This document shows positions 51,635 through 59,895 of a DNA stretch of 64,000 bases, in pieces. Numbering within the stretch: position 1 is the first letter of the stretch; each line of letters opens with the position of its first letter. The notes under the pieces were generated by a model. That model did not search any database and had not been told where the DNA came from. It saw nothing but the letters and a program-made list of their open reading frames with translations. The position numbers were made by a program, and so were the translations under genes. Source of the stretch: an uncultured Hungatella sp. (GTDB taxonomy: Bacteria > Bacillota > Clostridia > Lachnospirales > Lachnospiraceae); assembly GCA_910588325.1 (NCBI GenBank), contig CAJUPP010000003.1, forward strand, positions 21,879-85,878. Reading direction: 5' to 3'.

Positions 51635-51717
51635 GAGAGTGTCCGGAGCATTATTTCTACTTAAAGTATATACGGATGCGGTATGCTGTAAGAAAAATTT
51701 GCTTTCGTGACACTCTC
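51635..51717 (+). other. Long-range stem between binding-protein and permease genes
   Basis: GAGAGTGTC (51635-51643) is perfectly complementary to GACACTCTC (51709-51717), enclosing about 65 bases. It sits in the 200-base gap and could stabilise upstream mRNA or attenuate transcription, giving more binding protein than permease. Confidence 0.5.
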
Positions 51718-51779
51718 ATAATTATTTTAGAACAAAAAGATCGAATGATGTGAATGAGAACTAGTCTGGAGGTTTGCTA

Positions 51780-52670
51780 ATGAAGCAGAAAAAAGAAACG
51801 CTTGTGGGATATGCATTTCTTGCGCCGGCTTTAATCATATTCCTGGCGTTGGTTGTTTTTCCCATCTGCATGTCCATATATTTATCCTTTACAAAATGGA
51901 ATTTCCTGTCAGGGTGGTCAGGAATTTCCTGGATTGGTTTTGATAACTTTAAAAGGCTGTTTACCAGAGACCGGTCTTTTAAGGTTGCGCTGATTAATAC
52001 TTTTGTCTATGCAGTTACGATTGTTCCGCCCACTGTATTTTTAGCACTTTTGCTGGCACATGCATTTAATGGGAATATTTTCTGCAAAAGGTATTTCCGT
52101 TTTGCTTTTTTTGTGCCTTATATATCCAATATGGTTGCTCTGGGTTCTATTTTCCAGTTTTTATTCAGAATGGACGGACCGATTAATGGACTTTTAAAGG
52201 CTGTATTTCATCTTGCAGATTCGGAGATTCCCAACTGGTTGGCAGACAACTCTCTGTGCAGGGTCCCTGTCATATGTGTTATGATTTATTCTGGGCTGGG
52301 ATATTGTCTGCTAATTTATATTGCTGCGATTAAAGATATATCCAAGGATTTATATGAAGCGGCTGCTATTGACGGAGCCACCTCTGCCCGGCAGTTCTTC
52401 TCCATCACGGTTCCACTTATCTCCCCAACCACATTTTATCTGCTGATTGTGAGAATGATCAGTGTATTCCAGATTTTTGCTGCGGTGAATATTATCAATA
52501 GTACCGGAAAGGCAGGGGGGAATGTAAGTTTAGTGCTCTTAGTCTATAATGAGGCTTTCCTGAATTATAACTTCGGTTATGCCAGTGCAGAGGCTTGGGT
52601 ATTGGTAGCGATTATTCTGGTGGTAACTGCCATACAGATGTGGGGGCAGAAGAAATGGGTCAACTATTAA
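51780..52670 (+). CDS. CUT1 ABC sugar permease (MalF-like)
   Basis: The 296-residue protein has six helices and the cytoplasmic EAA loop Y-E-A-A-A-I-D-G-A-T, followed by I-T-V-P-L-I-S-P. ATG 51780 follows CTGGAGG. It forms the transmembrane pore with the next gene product. No ATPase gene is present, so a shared MsmX-type ATPase is expected from elsewhere in the genome. Confidence 0.92.
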   Translation: MKQKKETLVGYAFLAPALIIFLALVVFPICMSIYLSFTKWNFLSGWSGISWIGFDNFKRLFTRDRSFKVALINTFVYAVTIVPPTVFLALLLAHAFNGNIFCKRYFRFAFFVPYISNMVALGSIFQFLFRMDGPINGLLKAVFHLADSEIPNWLADNSLCRVPVICVMIYSGLGYCLLIYIAAIKDISKDLYEAAAIDGATSARQFFSITVPLISPTTFYLLIVRMISVFQIFAAVNIINSTGKAGGNVSLVLLVYNEAFLNYNFGYASAEAWVLVAIILVVTAIQMWGQKKWVNY

Positions 52671-52688
52671 GAGGAGGTATACAAACAC

Positions 52689-53525
52689 ATGAAAAATAAA
52701 AAAACAACTGCTTTCAAAATCATATGGACCGTATTCTTCCTGTTGCTCTCGGTGATATTTTTTATGCCTCTGCTGTGGATGCTGTCATCATCATTGAAGA
52801 CATCACCACAGGTATTCGAGATTCCGTTCCGCTGGTTTACGGATCGTCTTCACTGGGAGAATTACAAAGAGATATGGACATCAGTAGAATTTCCGTTTCT
52901 TCGCCTGTATAAGAACTCTATCTTTATCTCTGTAATTTCGGTTGCAGGACAGATTATTATATCCTCTATGGCTGCATATGCGTTTGCCATTGTGGATTTT
53001 AAGGGAAGAAATGTGCTCTTTATCCTGTTTCTTATTACGATGATGATACCTGCCCAGGTTCTTCTGATTCCAAGGTATGTATTGTTTCGTTCAATTGGAA
53101 TTTATAATACGTTATGGAGTATCATACTGCCTCACTTTTTCAATATTTCGTCTATCTTTTTGTTCAGGCAGTTTTACCTTACGTTCCCCAAAGAACTGTT
53201 GGAGGCAGCTAAGATTGACGGAGCAGGACATTTTCTTATCTGGTCCAGGGTACTGCTCCCTTTAACCAGAAATGTTATGATTTCTCTGGCAGTGCTGTGC
53301 TTTATCAATACATGGAATGAGTATTTAAATCCGTTGGTTTTCCTTGCCAATCAGAAGCTGTTTACAGTTCCTCTTGGTATCAGATGGTATACGACCAATA
53401 CTGCCAGGGATTACAACTTAATGCTGGCGGCAGCTTCTAGCGCCATTATCCCGGTAGTCATCTTCTATGCTGTGGCCCAGGATTACTTTGAGGAAGGAAT
53501 TACGAAAAGCGGAATTAAGGGTTAA
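52689..53525 (+). CDS. CUT1 ABC sugar permease (MalG-like)
   Basis: The 278-residue protein has a basic N-terminus and six helices. Its F-M-P-L-L-W-M-L-S-S-S-L-K segment and EAA loop L-E-A-A-K-I-D-G-A-G identify the MalG-type family. It follows the MalF-like gene by 18 bases with GAGGAGG upstream. It supplies the intact counterpart of the permease half found in the chimera at 48356. Confidence 0.92.
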   Translation: MKNKKTTAFKIIWTVFFLLLSVIFFMPLLWMLSSSLKTSPQVFEIPFRWFTDRLHWENYKEIWTSVEFPFLRLYKNSIFISVISVAGQIIISSMAAYAFAIVDFKGRNVLFILFLITMMIPAQVLLIPRYVLFRSIGIYNTLWSIILPHFFNISSIFLFRQFYLTFPKELLEAAKIDGAGHFLIWSRVLLPLTRNVMISLAVLCFINTWNEYLNPLVFLANQKLFTVPLGIRWYTTNTARDYNLMLAAASSAIIPVVIFYAVAQDYFEEGITKSGIKG

Positions 53526-53542
53526 ATGGAGGGACTATAAAA

Positions 53543-55093
53543 ATGAAAAAACCCAATATTGTTTTTATTCTTACGGACGATCAGGGGTACTGGTCGCTGG
53601 GATGTGCGGGAAACAAGGAGATCCGCACACCCAATATTGACGGATTGGCTGACAGGGGGATCCGTTTCGAGAATTTCTTTTGTGCATCTCCTGTTTGTTC
53701 TCCGGCCAGAGCATCTCTTCTCACCGGACGGATTCCTTCTCAGCATGGAATCCTGGACTGGCTCCGGGTAGGAAACGGCGATTCTAAAAACGACAGCACC
53801 AAAATTGATTATCTGGAAGGAATGACAGGATATACGGATCTGTTAAACCAGAACGGATACATCTGCGGTCAGAGCGGCAAGTGGCATATGGGGTGTACCG
53901 GACAGCCTCAAAAAGGATATTCTCATTGGTTTACTACCACAGGAGGAAGCGGTACATATCTTGATGCACCGGCCTACAGAGGAACGGAACGTATTCAGAC
54001 GGAAGGGTATCTGACGGATGTGATTACAGATGATGCATTGTCATTTATTGATGAATGCTGCGATAAACATGTGGGACAGCCGTTTTACCTGAATCTGGCC
54101 TATACGGCACCTCACAGCCCCCATGTGGATCAGCACAAAGAAGAATATGTCAAATATTATTATGACAACTGCACATTTTCCGATGTACGTCAGGATCCGA
54201 GAAGTGCCTGGAGTCTGAAACATCCCATTGACATTCAGTACAGCGAGACGTTCTGCTCTAAGAACAGGGAGTATCTCACTATGCGGGATTTGCTTTCCGG
54301 TTATTATGCGGCAGTGCAGGGAGTAGACGACGGTGTAGGGCGCATCCTTGCTAAGCTTGAAGAGAGGGGAATCCGTGACAACACACTGGTTGTTTACATG
54401 AGTGATAATGGCTTCAGCTGTGGTCAGCATGGTATCTGGGGGAAAGGAAACTGCACGACACCTTTGAATCTGTTTGATACCTGTGTAAAGGTACCATGTA
54501 TCTTTAGCTATCCAGGCCATATTAAGGAAGGGGTAGTCAGTACTTCGCTAATGAGTGCTTATGATTTTATGCCGACTCTTCTGGATCTTGTGGAGATTGA
54601 AAATCCAGAGGCAGAGGGACTTCCGGGAAGAAGCTTTGCCGACACACTGTTTACAGGAAGAGAAAATAATTACCATGAAAGCATTATGGTATATGACGAA
54701 TACGGACCGGCGCGAATGGTTCGTACGAAAGAGTGGAAATATATTCACCGTTATCCGGAAGGTCCCAATGAATTGTATGACCTGGTTCACGATCCAAATG
54801 AGCTGTTTAACCTGCTGAATGAGAACCGTTATTTCTACTATGGTCCGAAATTTATAGAAGAAAAAGCTGCTGAGATGAAAAAAGAAATGGAAAAGTGGTT
54901 TGACACTTATGCGGACCCAGAGAGAGACGGGAAGGGAGAACCTGTCTTTGGAAGAGGTCAGTTGTGTAAGCTGGCTCCCGGAGCTCACGGAACAGATGCA
55001 TTCTACCCCATGGTTCAAGTAGAATATGTCAGAGATGACAAAAAAAGGAAAAGTGAAAACGATGAAAACATTGTTGTTGGATGTGGATTTTAG
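53543..55093 (+). CDS. Cys-type sulfatase (arylsulfatase family)
   Basis: The 516-residue protein starts N-I-V-F-I-L-T-D-D-Q-G with the metal-binding D-D pair. The modification motif C52-S-P-A-R56-A-S-L-L-T-G-R would be converted to formylglycine by an anaerobic sulfatase-maturating enzyme, which is not in the window. Metal and substrate residues also appear in S-D-N-G and G-K-W-H-M-G. There is no signal peptide, so desulfation probably occurs in the cytoplasm. The C-terminus extends into the next gene by 32 bases. The exact sulfated substrate is unknown. Confidence 0.92.
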   Translation: MKKPNIVFILTDDQGYWSLGCAGNKEIRTPNIDGLADRGIRFENFFCASPVCSPARASLLTGRIPSQHGILDWLRVGNGDSKNDSTKIDYLEGMTGYTDLLNQNGYICGQSGKWHMGCTGQPQKGYSHWFTTTGGSGTYLDAPAYRGTERIQTEGYLTDVITDDALSFIDECCDKHVGQPFYLNLAYTAPHSPHVDQHKEEYVKYYYDNCTFSDVRQDPRSAWSLKHPIDIQYSETFCSKNREYLTMRDLLSGYYAAVQGVDDGVGRILAKLEERGIRDNTLVVYMSDNGFSCGQHGIWGKGNCTTPLNLFDTCVKVPCIFSYPGHIKEGVVSTSLMSAYDFMPTLLDLVEIENPEAEGLPGRSFADTLFTGRENNYHESIMVYDEYGPARMVRTKEWKYIHRYPEGPNELYDLVHDPNELFNLLNENRYFYYGPKFIEEKAAEMKKEMEKWFDTYADPERDGKGEPVFGRGQLCKLAPGAHGTDAFYPMVQVEYVRDDKKRKSENDENIVVGCGF

Positions 55094-56960
55094 TCAGATT
55101 GAGGATGGACAGATAAAAGCTTTGACAGGGAATAACGGAAGAATCCATGGCAGTATTCCGGTTGTCAAAGGTCATGATGGAACAAGCGCTCTGTATTTTT
55201 CTAACCAGGCGGGAGGAGCTGCTGCTCAATATGTGGATTTTGGGGAGATTTCTTTTGGAAAGGGCAGTTTTACGGTGAGTCTTTGGATAAAGACTCACAG
55301 AGACGGCTGTAACGGCTGGCCCCATCCTTCGGAAATTGTTCCTGAGAAGTTGTTTCCGGACGGGGGAAAACGCAATCAGTGGCAGAGACGGTACGGAGGA
55401 GTTCTTCTTGCCAATACGGGATACCAGGATAGCAGTAACGGACAGGAGACTACCGGATTTGCATTGGCAAATCTGCAGCAGATGGTGTATTTTAATACAT
55501 GTTTGAAAGGCGACGGTGGCGGTGGTGCCGTCCGTCTCTGGGGAATGAAGGAGCCAGATGACGACAGATGGCATCTGCTGACAATTGTCTTTGACAGAGA
55601 AGCCTGGGAAAAGGTTTATCTGGATGGAGACTTGATAAAAGAGACAGATATAAGCAGTCTGGCAGATCAGGGGGTGGATGGAGGCAGGCTGATTCTGGGA
55701 GCCGACGGTAATGGTTATAATGGCCTGGGCGAGTTTGCGGTAAGCAGCCTTCTGATCACCAAAGGAGCGATGAAAGAAGCGGAAATTGTGTGTATGTTTG
55801 CTCTTGAGGATGTGGGAAGAATCGAGGAAGAGTTAAAGACGCGCTCTCTGCCATCAGAAATTTATTCTCCGGAAAGTGTAAAAAGAATTTTTTCAAAAGC
55901 GGCACAAAGCAGGGAAGGGGCAAAAGATCTGAAACTTGACTGGGAAAAGGCAGATGAGAAAAACTCTGCAGAGACAGAAGAATGGGAGTCCAGAAGAAAG
56001 AGGGCCTGGAAACTGAGAGATGAACTTCTGACGTCCTATGAAACCTTTCTCATGAATACGAAACCAGCAGATGTGTCCTTTGTACTGATGACAGACGCCC
56101 ATGTGGAGGGGCGGGGGTTTCCGCGTATGCTGGCTTATGGAAAAGCTCTGGCCTGGGCGCAGGAATTAGGTCTGGATGCCTTTGCAGATTGCGGAGACTA
56201 TTCAAATTATGGGAAGGAAGAAGAGTTAGAGGGCTACTGGGAAGCAGTAAAATGCAACCGCGGTTCTATGATTCCTCTTATTTCCATGGGAAATCATGAG
56301 ACGCTGGAAAAATCTTGTGGAGAGCTGGTTCAATATCATGTGGGCAAACTGGCGGAGAATGGCGCGGTACCGAAAGCGTATGGGGAATTGTATTATGAGT
56401 ATACCATAGGTGGATGTCATTTTCTGGTTTTATCACAGTACAGTGACACATATACGGTGACCGGATACAATATCAGGTGGGCTCATGCGGCAGATATTAA
56501 AGAAAAACAGATGAAATGGCTGGAGGAAAGGCTGAAGGCATATAGCGGGCAGGGACATCCAATTTTCTTGTTTATCCATAACGGGATTCGGGAGGTAGTT
56601 GTGGAAGAAACCGACGGTCACTATAGAGAAAGGGCAGTGATTCTTTCTACCTGGGCTGATGCCTTTTATGAAATGCTGGAACGGTATCCGGATGTAGTGA
56701 TCTGTACCGGACATGTCCATCATGGGCTGGGCGACAGCTGCGGAGCGTTTAAGACCCGGTTTGGATATCATGCCATTGATGTGCCATCCTTCTGTCAGAA
56801 CAAAACAGGATATGGAATGGCGGAAGAACTTGGACCGGTAAACGCCCATACTGGATATGTCATTTATATATTTGGAAGAAAGGTGCTTTTAAGAGCAGTC
56901 GAATTTGTCAGCCGGACTTGGCTGACATCCTATGACCAGCTGATTGAGACAGGGGAGTGA
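55062..56960 (+). CDS. LamG-like domain fused to a calcineurin-type metallophosphoesterase
   Basis: The product is about 632 residues from ATG 55062. The N-terminal ~220 residues form a concanavalin/LamG-like beta sandwich (F-G-K-G-S-F-T-V-S-L-W-I-K, and D-R-W-H-L-L-T-I-V-F-D). A charged helical linker follows. The C-terminal half has phosphoesterase motifs T-D-A-H, A-D-C-G-D-Y, G-N-H-E, I-H-N and G-H-V-H-H. There is no signal peptide, unlike most LamG proteins. The start overlaps the sulfatase. It may dephosphorylate a sugar-derived intermediate. Confidence 0.8.
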   Translation: MKTLLLDVDFSQIEDGQIKALTGNNGRIHGSIPVVKGHDGTSALYFSNQAGGAAAQYVDFGEISFGKGSFTVSLWIKTHRDGCNGWPHPSEIVPEKLFPDGGKRNQWQRRYGGVLLANTGYQDSSNGQETTGFALANLQQMVYFNTCLKGDGGGGAVRLWGMKEPDDDRWHLLTIVFDREAWEKVYLDGDLIKETDISSLADQGVDGGRLILGADGNGYNGLGEFAVSSLLITKGAMKEAEIVCMFALEDVGRIEEELKTRSLPSEIYSPESVKRIFSKAAQSREGAKDLKLDWEKADEKNSAETEEWESRRKRAWKLRDELLTSYETFLMNTKPADVSFVLMTDAHVEGRGFPRMLAYGKALAWAQELGLDAFADCGDYSNYGKEEELEGYWEAVKCNRGSMIPLISMGNHETLEKSCGELVQYHVGKLAENGAVPKAYGELYYEYTIGGCHFLVLSQYSDTYTVTGYNIRWAHAADIKEKQMKWLEERLKAYSGQGHPIFLFIHNGIREVVVEETDGHYRERAVILSTWADAFYEMLERYPDVVICTGHVHHGLGDSCGAFKTRFGYHAIDVPSFCQNKTGYGMAEELGPVNAHTGYVIYIFGRKVLLRAVEFVSRTWLTSYDQLIETGE

Positions 56961-56964
56961 AGGC

Positions 56965-57567
56965 ATGGATGTATATTTGATTCGGCATGGGCAGACAACC
57001 ACCAATGCCGAGAAGGCCCACGCGGGATGGGCGCCTGCAGAATTGACAGAAGAGGGAAGAATACAGGCGGAGCGAACCAGACAGTTGTTAAAAGAGAACG
57101 ATTTTGACAGGGTCTATGTCAGTGACCTGGTGCGTACACGGCAGACGGCAGATATTATATTTCCGGGGAAGGAACATATTCTGGACAGACGGATACGTGA
57201 GCGTCATGTGGGAATTCTGGAGTTTCAGAAAATCAGCGATTGCATAGAGAAATATGGGGCGCAATATCTGGATGCAAGAGCCAGGAGAGATTTTTCTGCT
57301 TTTCAGGGAGAGACGGATAAGCAGATGGCAGACAGAGTCGGAGATTTTATGAGATTTTTGGAACAGATCGCTATGGAGGAGAATCCCCCGAAGAAAACAG
57401 CCGTGGTATGTCACGGCGGCAGCATCTACCACATGTTCCGGTATGTTTTTGATACAAAGATGACGGAAGAAAGGCTTACGGTTAAGAACTGTTCAATTAG
57501 TAAGTTTATATGGGAAAACGGTCGGTGGAAAATGGTATTTTGGAATTTGGACGGAACGATTGAGTGA
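56965..57567 (+). CDS. Histidine phosphatase family protein (phosphoglycerate mutase-like)
   Basis: The 200-residue protein has the R-H-G-Q-T motif (phospho-histidine) at the N-terminus, the conserved R-x-R-Q-T-A segment, a catalytic glutamate region R-E-R-H-V-G-I-L-E, and the late H-G-G histidine. GGGGAG precedes ATG 56965. It probably hydrolyses a sugar phosphate of the pathway encoded around it. Confidence 0.87.
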   Translation: MDVYLIRHGQTTTNAEKAHAGWAPAELTEEGRIQAERTRQLLKENDFDRVYVSDLVRTRQTADIIFPGKEHILDRRIRERHVGILEFQKISDCIEKYGAQYLDARARRDFSAFQGETDKQMADRVGDFMRFLEQIAMEENPPKKTAVVCHGGSIYHMFRYVFDTKMTEERLTVKNCSISKFIWENGRWKMVFWNLDGTIE

Positions 57568-57583
57568 AGAGGGAGGGAAAATT

Positions 57584-58609
57584 ATGTTGCAGCAGGTTAT
57601 GACAGAACCGGGGAAGATTGTTTTCCGTGTAGTTGACAAGCCAGAGCCGAAAAATGGTGAAGTTCTGATTAAGATTATGCGGATCGGAGTCTGCGGAAGC
57701 GATATTCATGTGTACCATGGAAAGCATCCGTTTACAAAATATCCGGTTACACAGGGGCATGAGGTATCCGGTGAGATTGTAGAGCTGGGGGAAGGAGTGG
57801 AAGGCTTTGCCGTGGGACAAAAAGTAACCATTGAACCCCAGGTGGTCTGTGGAGAGTGTTATCCCTGCCGCCATGGCAAATATAATCTGTGTGAGAAACT
57901 GAAGGTCATGGGATTTCAGACCATCGGAACTGCCAGCGAGTATTTTGCGGTGGATGCCCGAAAAGTTACACCTCTTCCGGACAATATGACCTTTGATGAG
58001 GGGGCTATGATAGAGCCTCTGGCCGTTACCATTCATGCTGCGAAAAGATTTCCAAAGATTCAGGGTGCGAAAGTGGCGATTCTCGGCAGCGGGCCCATAG
58101 GAATCCTTCTGGCTCAGAGCTGCAAAGCTCTTGGCGCCGCACAGGTTATGATTACAGATGTTTCGGATTACCGCCTGGAACTTGCCAAAGAGTGCGGAGT
58201 GGATTTTGCAGTCAATACAGGCCAAAAAGATTTTGGTGAGGCATTGGTAGAAAACTTCGGCAGTGATAAGGCGGATGTTATCTATGACTGTGCGGGAAAT
58301 GACATTACCATGGGACAGGCTATTCGGTATGCCCGCAAGGGAAGCACCATTGTTCTGGTAGCTGTGTATGCACAGATGGCCAATGTAGATCTGGCGGTTT
58401 TGAATGATCATGAACTGCTTTTGGATACATCCATGATGTATCGTCATGAAGATTATGTGGAAGCGATTCGTTTGACGGGAGAGAGAAAGATCAGGCTGGA
58501 ACCTTTGATGAGTAAACATTTTGTTTTTCAGGATTATCTGAAAGCATATAAGTATATTGATGAAAATAAAGAAGAGACCATGAAAGTCCTCATCGATGTA
58601 AATCTGTAG
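57584..58609 (+). CDS. Zinc-dependent medium-chain polyol/sugar dehydrogenase
   Basis: The 341-residue MDR enzyme has catalytic zinc ligands in V-C-G-S-D and G-H-E-V-S-G-E, structural zinc cysteines in C-G-E-C-Y-P-C-R-H-G-K-Y-N-L-C, and a Rossmann G-S-G-P-I-G motif. It most resembles sorbitol/galactitol/threonine dehydrogenase-type members. ATG 57584 follows GGGAGGG. An NAD(P)-dependent oxidation of a sugar or polyol intermediate is likely. Confidence 0.9.
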   Translation: MLQQVMTEPGKIVFRVVDKPEPKNGEVLIKIMRIGVCGSDIHVYHGKHPFTKYPVTQGHEVSGEIVELGEGVEGFAVGQKVTIEPQVVCGECYPCRHGKYNLCEKLKVMGFQTIGTASEYFAVDARKVTPLPDNMTFDEGAMIEPLAVTIHAAKRFPKIQGAKVAILGSGPIGILLAQSCKALGAAQVMITDVSDYRLELAKECGVDFAVNTGQKDFGEALVENFGSDKADVIYDCAGNDITMGQAIRYARKGSTIVLVAVYAQMANVDLAVLNDHELLLDTSMMYRHEDYVEAIRLTGERKIRLEPLMSKHFVFQDYLKAYKYIDENKEETMKVLIDVNL

Positions 58610-58629
58610 TGAAGTAATACAGAATACGC

Positions 58630-58658
58630 TTGCTTTCCTGTTAAAAATCAGATATAGT
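58630..58658 (+). promoter_or_regulatory. Promoter of the ROK regulator gene
   Basis: TTGCTT at 58630-58635 and TATAGT at 58653-58658 have a 17-base spacer. The promoter starts a new transcription unit within the catabolic locus. Confidence 0.7.
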
Positions 58659-58669
58659 TAAGGCGTTTG

Positions 58670-58684
58670 AATAAAGTATTTATT
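58670..58684. promoter_or_regulatory. Candidate ROK operator palindrome
   Basis: AATAAA-GTA-TTTATT is a perfect 15-bp inverted repeat lying between the -10 box and the ribosome-binding site of the ROK gene. Its position suits autoregulation by the ROK protein. Confidence 0.45.
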
Positions 58685-58704
58685 TTAGGAGGAAAGAGAA
58701 CGGT

Positions 58705-59844
58705 ATGCCCCTGTTAAAAAATGTAGGTTCTACAAATTTGGACGTAAAGAAAACGAACAGAAATTTGATTTTGAAGTACATTTTTTCTAAAGAGAATACT
58801 TCTCGTCAGGATATTGCGTCCAGTCTTCATATGAGTATGCCCACGGTTCTGGTCAATATTAATGAGCTTCAGGAAGTAGGAATTGTTACGGATAATGGGC
58901 GTTATGAATCTACAGGTGGGAGAAAAGCGGCAGTTATCTGCTCTGTGCCGGACTATCGGTATGGGGTAGGAGTCGATATAACGAGAAAGCACATTAAGGT
59001 AGTCATCGTAAATCTTGTAGGGGAGACAAAGATAGAGAAACGGGTTTCCAAACCATATGAAGATTCTGCAGGTTACTATCAATTTCTTCAGAGCCTGGTT
59101 TGGGAAACGGTTCGTGAGCTGGGGATTAAAGAAGACAGTGTTCTTGGAATAGGTATTTCTTTTCCCGGATTTATTAGCGAGGATGGGCAAAAAGTTACGG
59201 ATTCCTATGCGCTGAAGGTCAAGAATGTAGATTGCAGCAGGATTGCAGGGGAACTTCCATGGAGCAGCACTCTGATTAATGATGCCAGTGCCGCCGGACT
59301 GGCGGAGTTAGCCTTAAGTGATTTTGACAGAACCATGGCTTACCTTTCACTGAGTGACAGCGTAGGCGGAGCTGTGATTATACATGGAAATCTGTATTCG
59401 GGAATGACGGGAAAAGGCGGAGAATTTGGACATATGAGGATTGTCCCGGGTGGGAAGCAGTGCTACTGTGGTCAGAAGGGATGCCTGGATGCCTATTGTT
59501 CTACATTGCAATTTTATAGATTTTCAGAAGAAGGACATATTAAAGCATTTTTTGAAAGAATGTGGAACGGTGATAAGGAATGTGTGGAGTTATGGAAGGA
59601 TTATAAACGATATTTGTCCATAGCAATTATCAATCTGCGGATGAATTTTGATTGTGATATTGTTCTGGGCGGATATATGGGGGAGTGGCTTGAGCCTTAT
59701 CTGAATGAGATAAAGGATGAGGTGCGTACGCTGAATCCTTTTGAATCGGACTGTTCCTATGTCAGCATATGCCGTTTGAAGAAGTATACCAGTGCCATAG
59801 GAGCAGCGTTGGAGCCAATTCATTTTTATATGGACCGATTTTAG
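58705..59844 (+). CDS. ROK-family transcriptional regulator
   Basis: The 379-residue protein has an N-terminal winged helix (about 15-65, R-Q-D-I-A-S-S-L-H-M-S-M-P-T-V recognition region, with wing G-R-Y-E-S-T-G-G-R-K). The sugar-kinase-like ROK domain contains the zinc motif H...C-Y-C-G-Q-K-G-C-L-D-A-Y. The phosphate-binding glycine motif of active ROK kinases is reduced, which favours a regulator of the XylR/NagC type. It probably senses a sugar intermediate and controls the surrounding catabolic genes. Confidence 0.9.
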   Translation: MPLLKNVGSTNLDVKKTNRNLILKYIFSKENTSRQDIASSLHMSMPTVLVNINELQEVGIVTDNGRYESTGGRKAAVICSVPDYRYGVGVDITRKHIKVVIVNLVGETKIEKRVSKPYEDSAGYYQFLQSLVWETVRELGIKEDSVLGIGISFPGFISEDGQKVTDSYALKVKNVDCSRIAGELPWSSTLINDASAAGLAELALSDFDRTMAYLSLSDSVGGAVIIHGNLYSGMTGKGGEFGHMRIVPGGKQCYCGQKGCLDAYCSTLQFYRFSEEGHIKAFFERMWNGDKECVELWKDYKRYLSIAIINLRMNFDCDIVLGGYMGEWLEPYLNEIKDEVRTLNPFESDCSYVSICRLKKYTSAIGAALEPIHFYMDRF

Positions 59845-59895
59845 CAACAGGGTAAACGCAGCAGTTATCAATTGAATAATCAGGAGGATCTATAT

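Noticed and set aside
57506..58519. 337-codon minus-strand frame opposite the zinc dehydrogenase gene
   Set aside because: The plus strand encodes a clear dehydrogenase with all zinc ligands; the antisense frame has no recognisable features.
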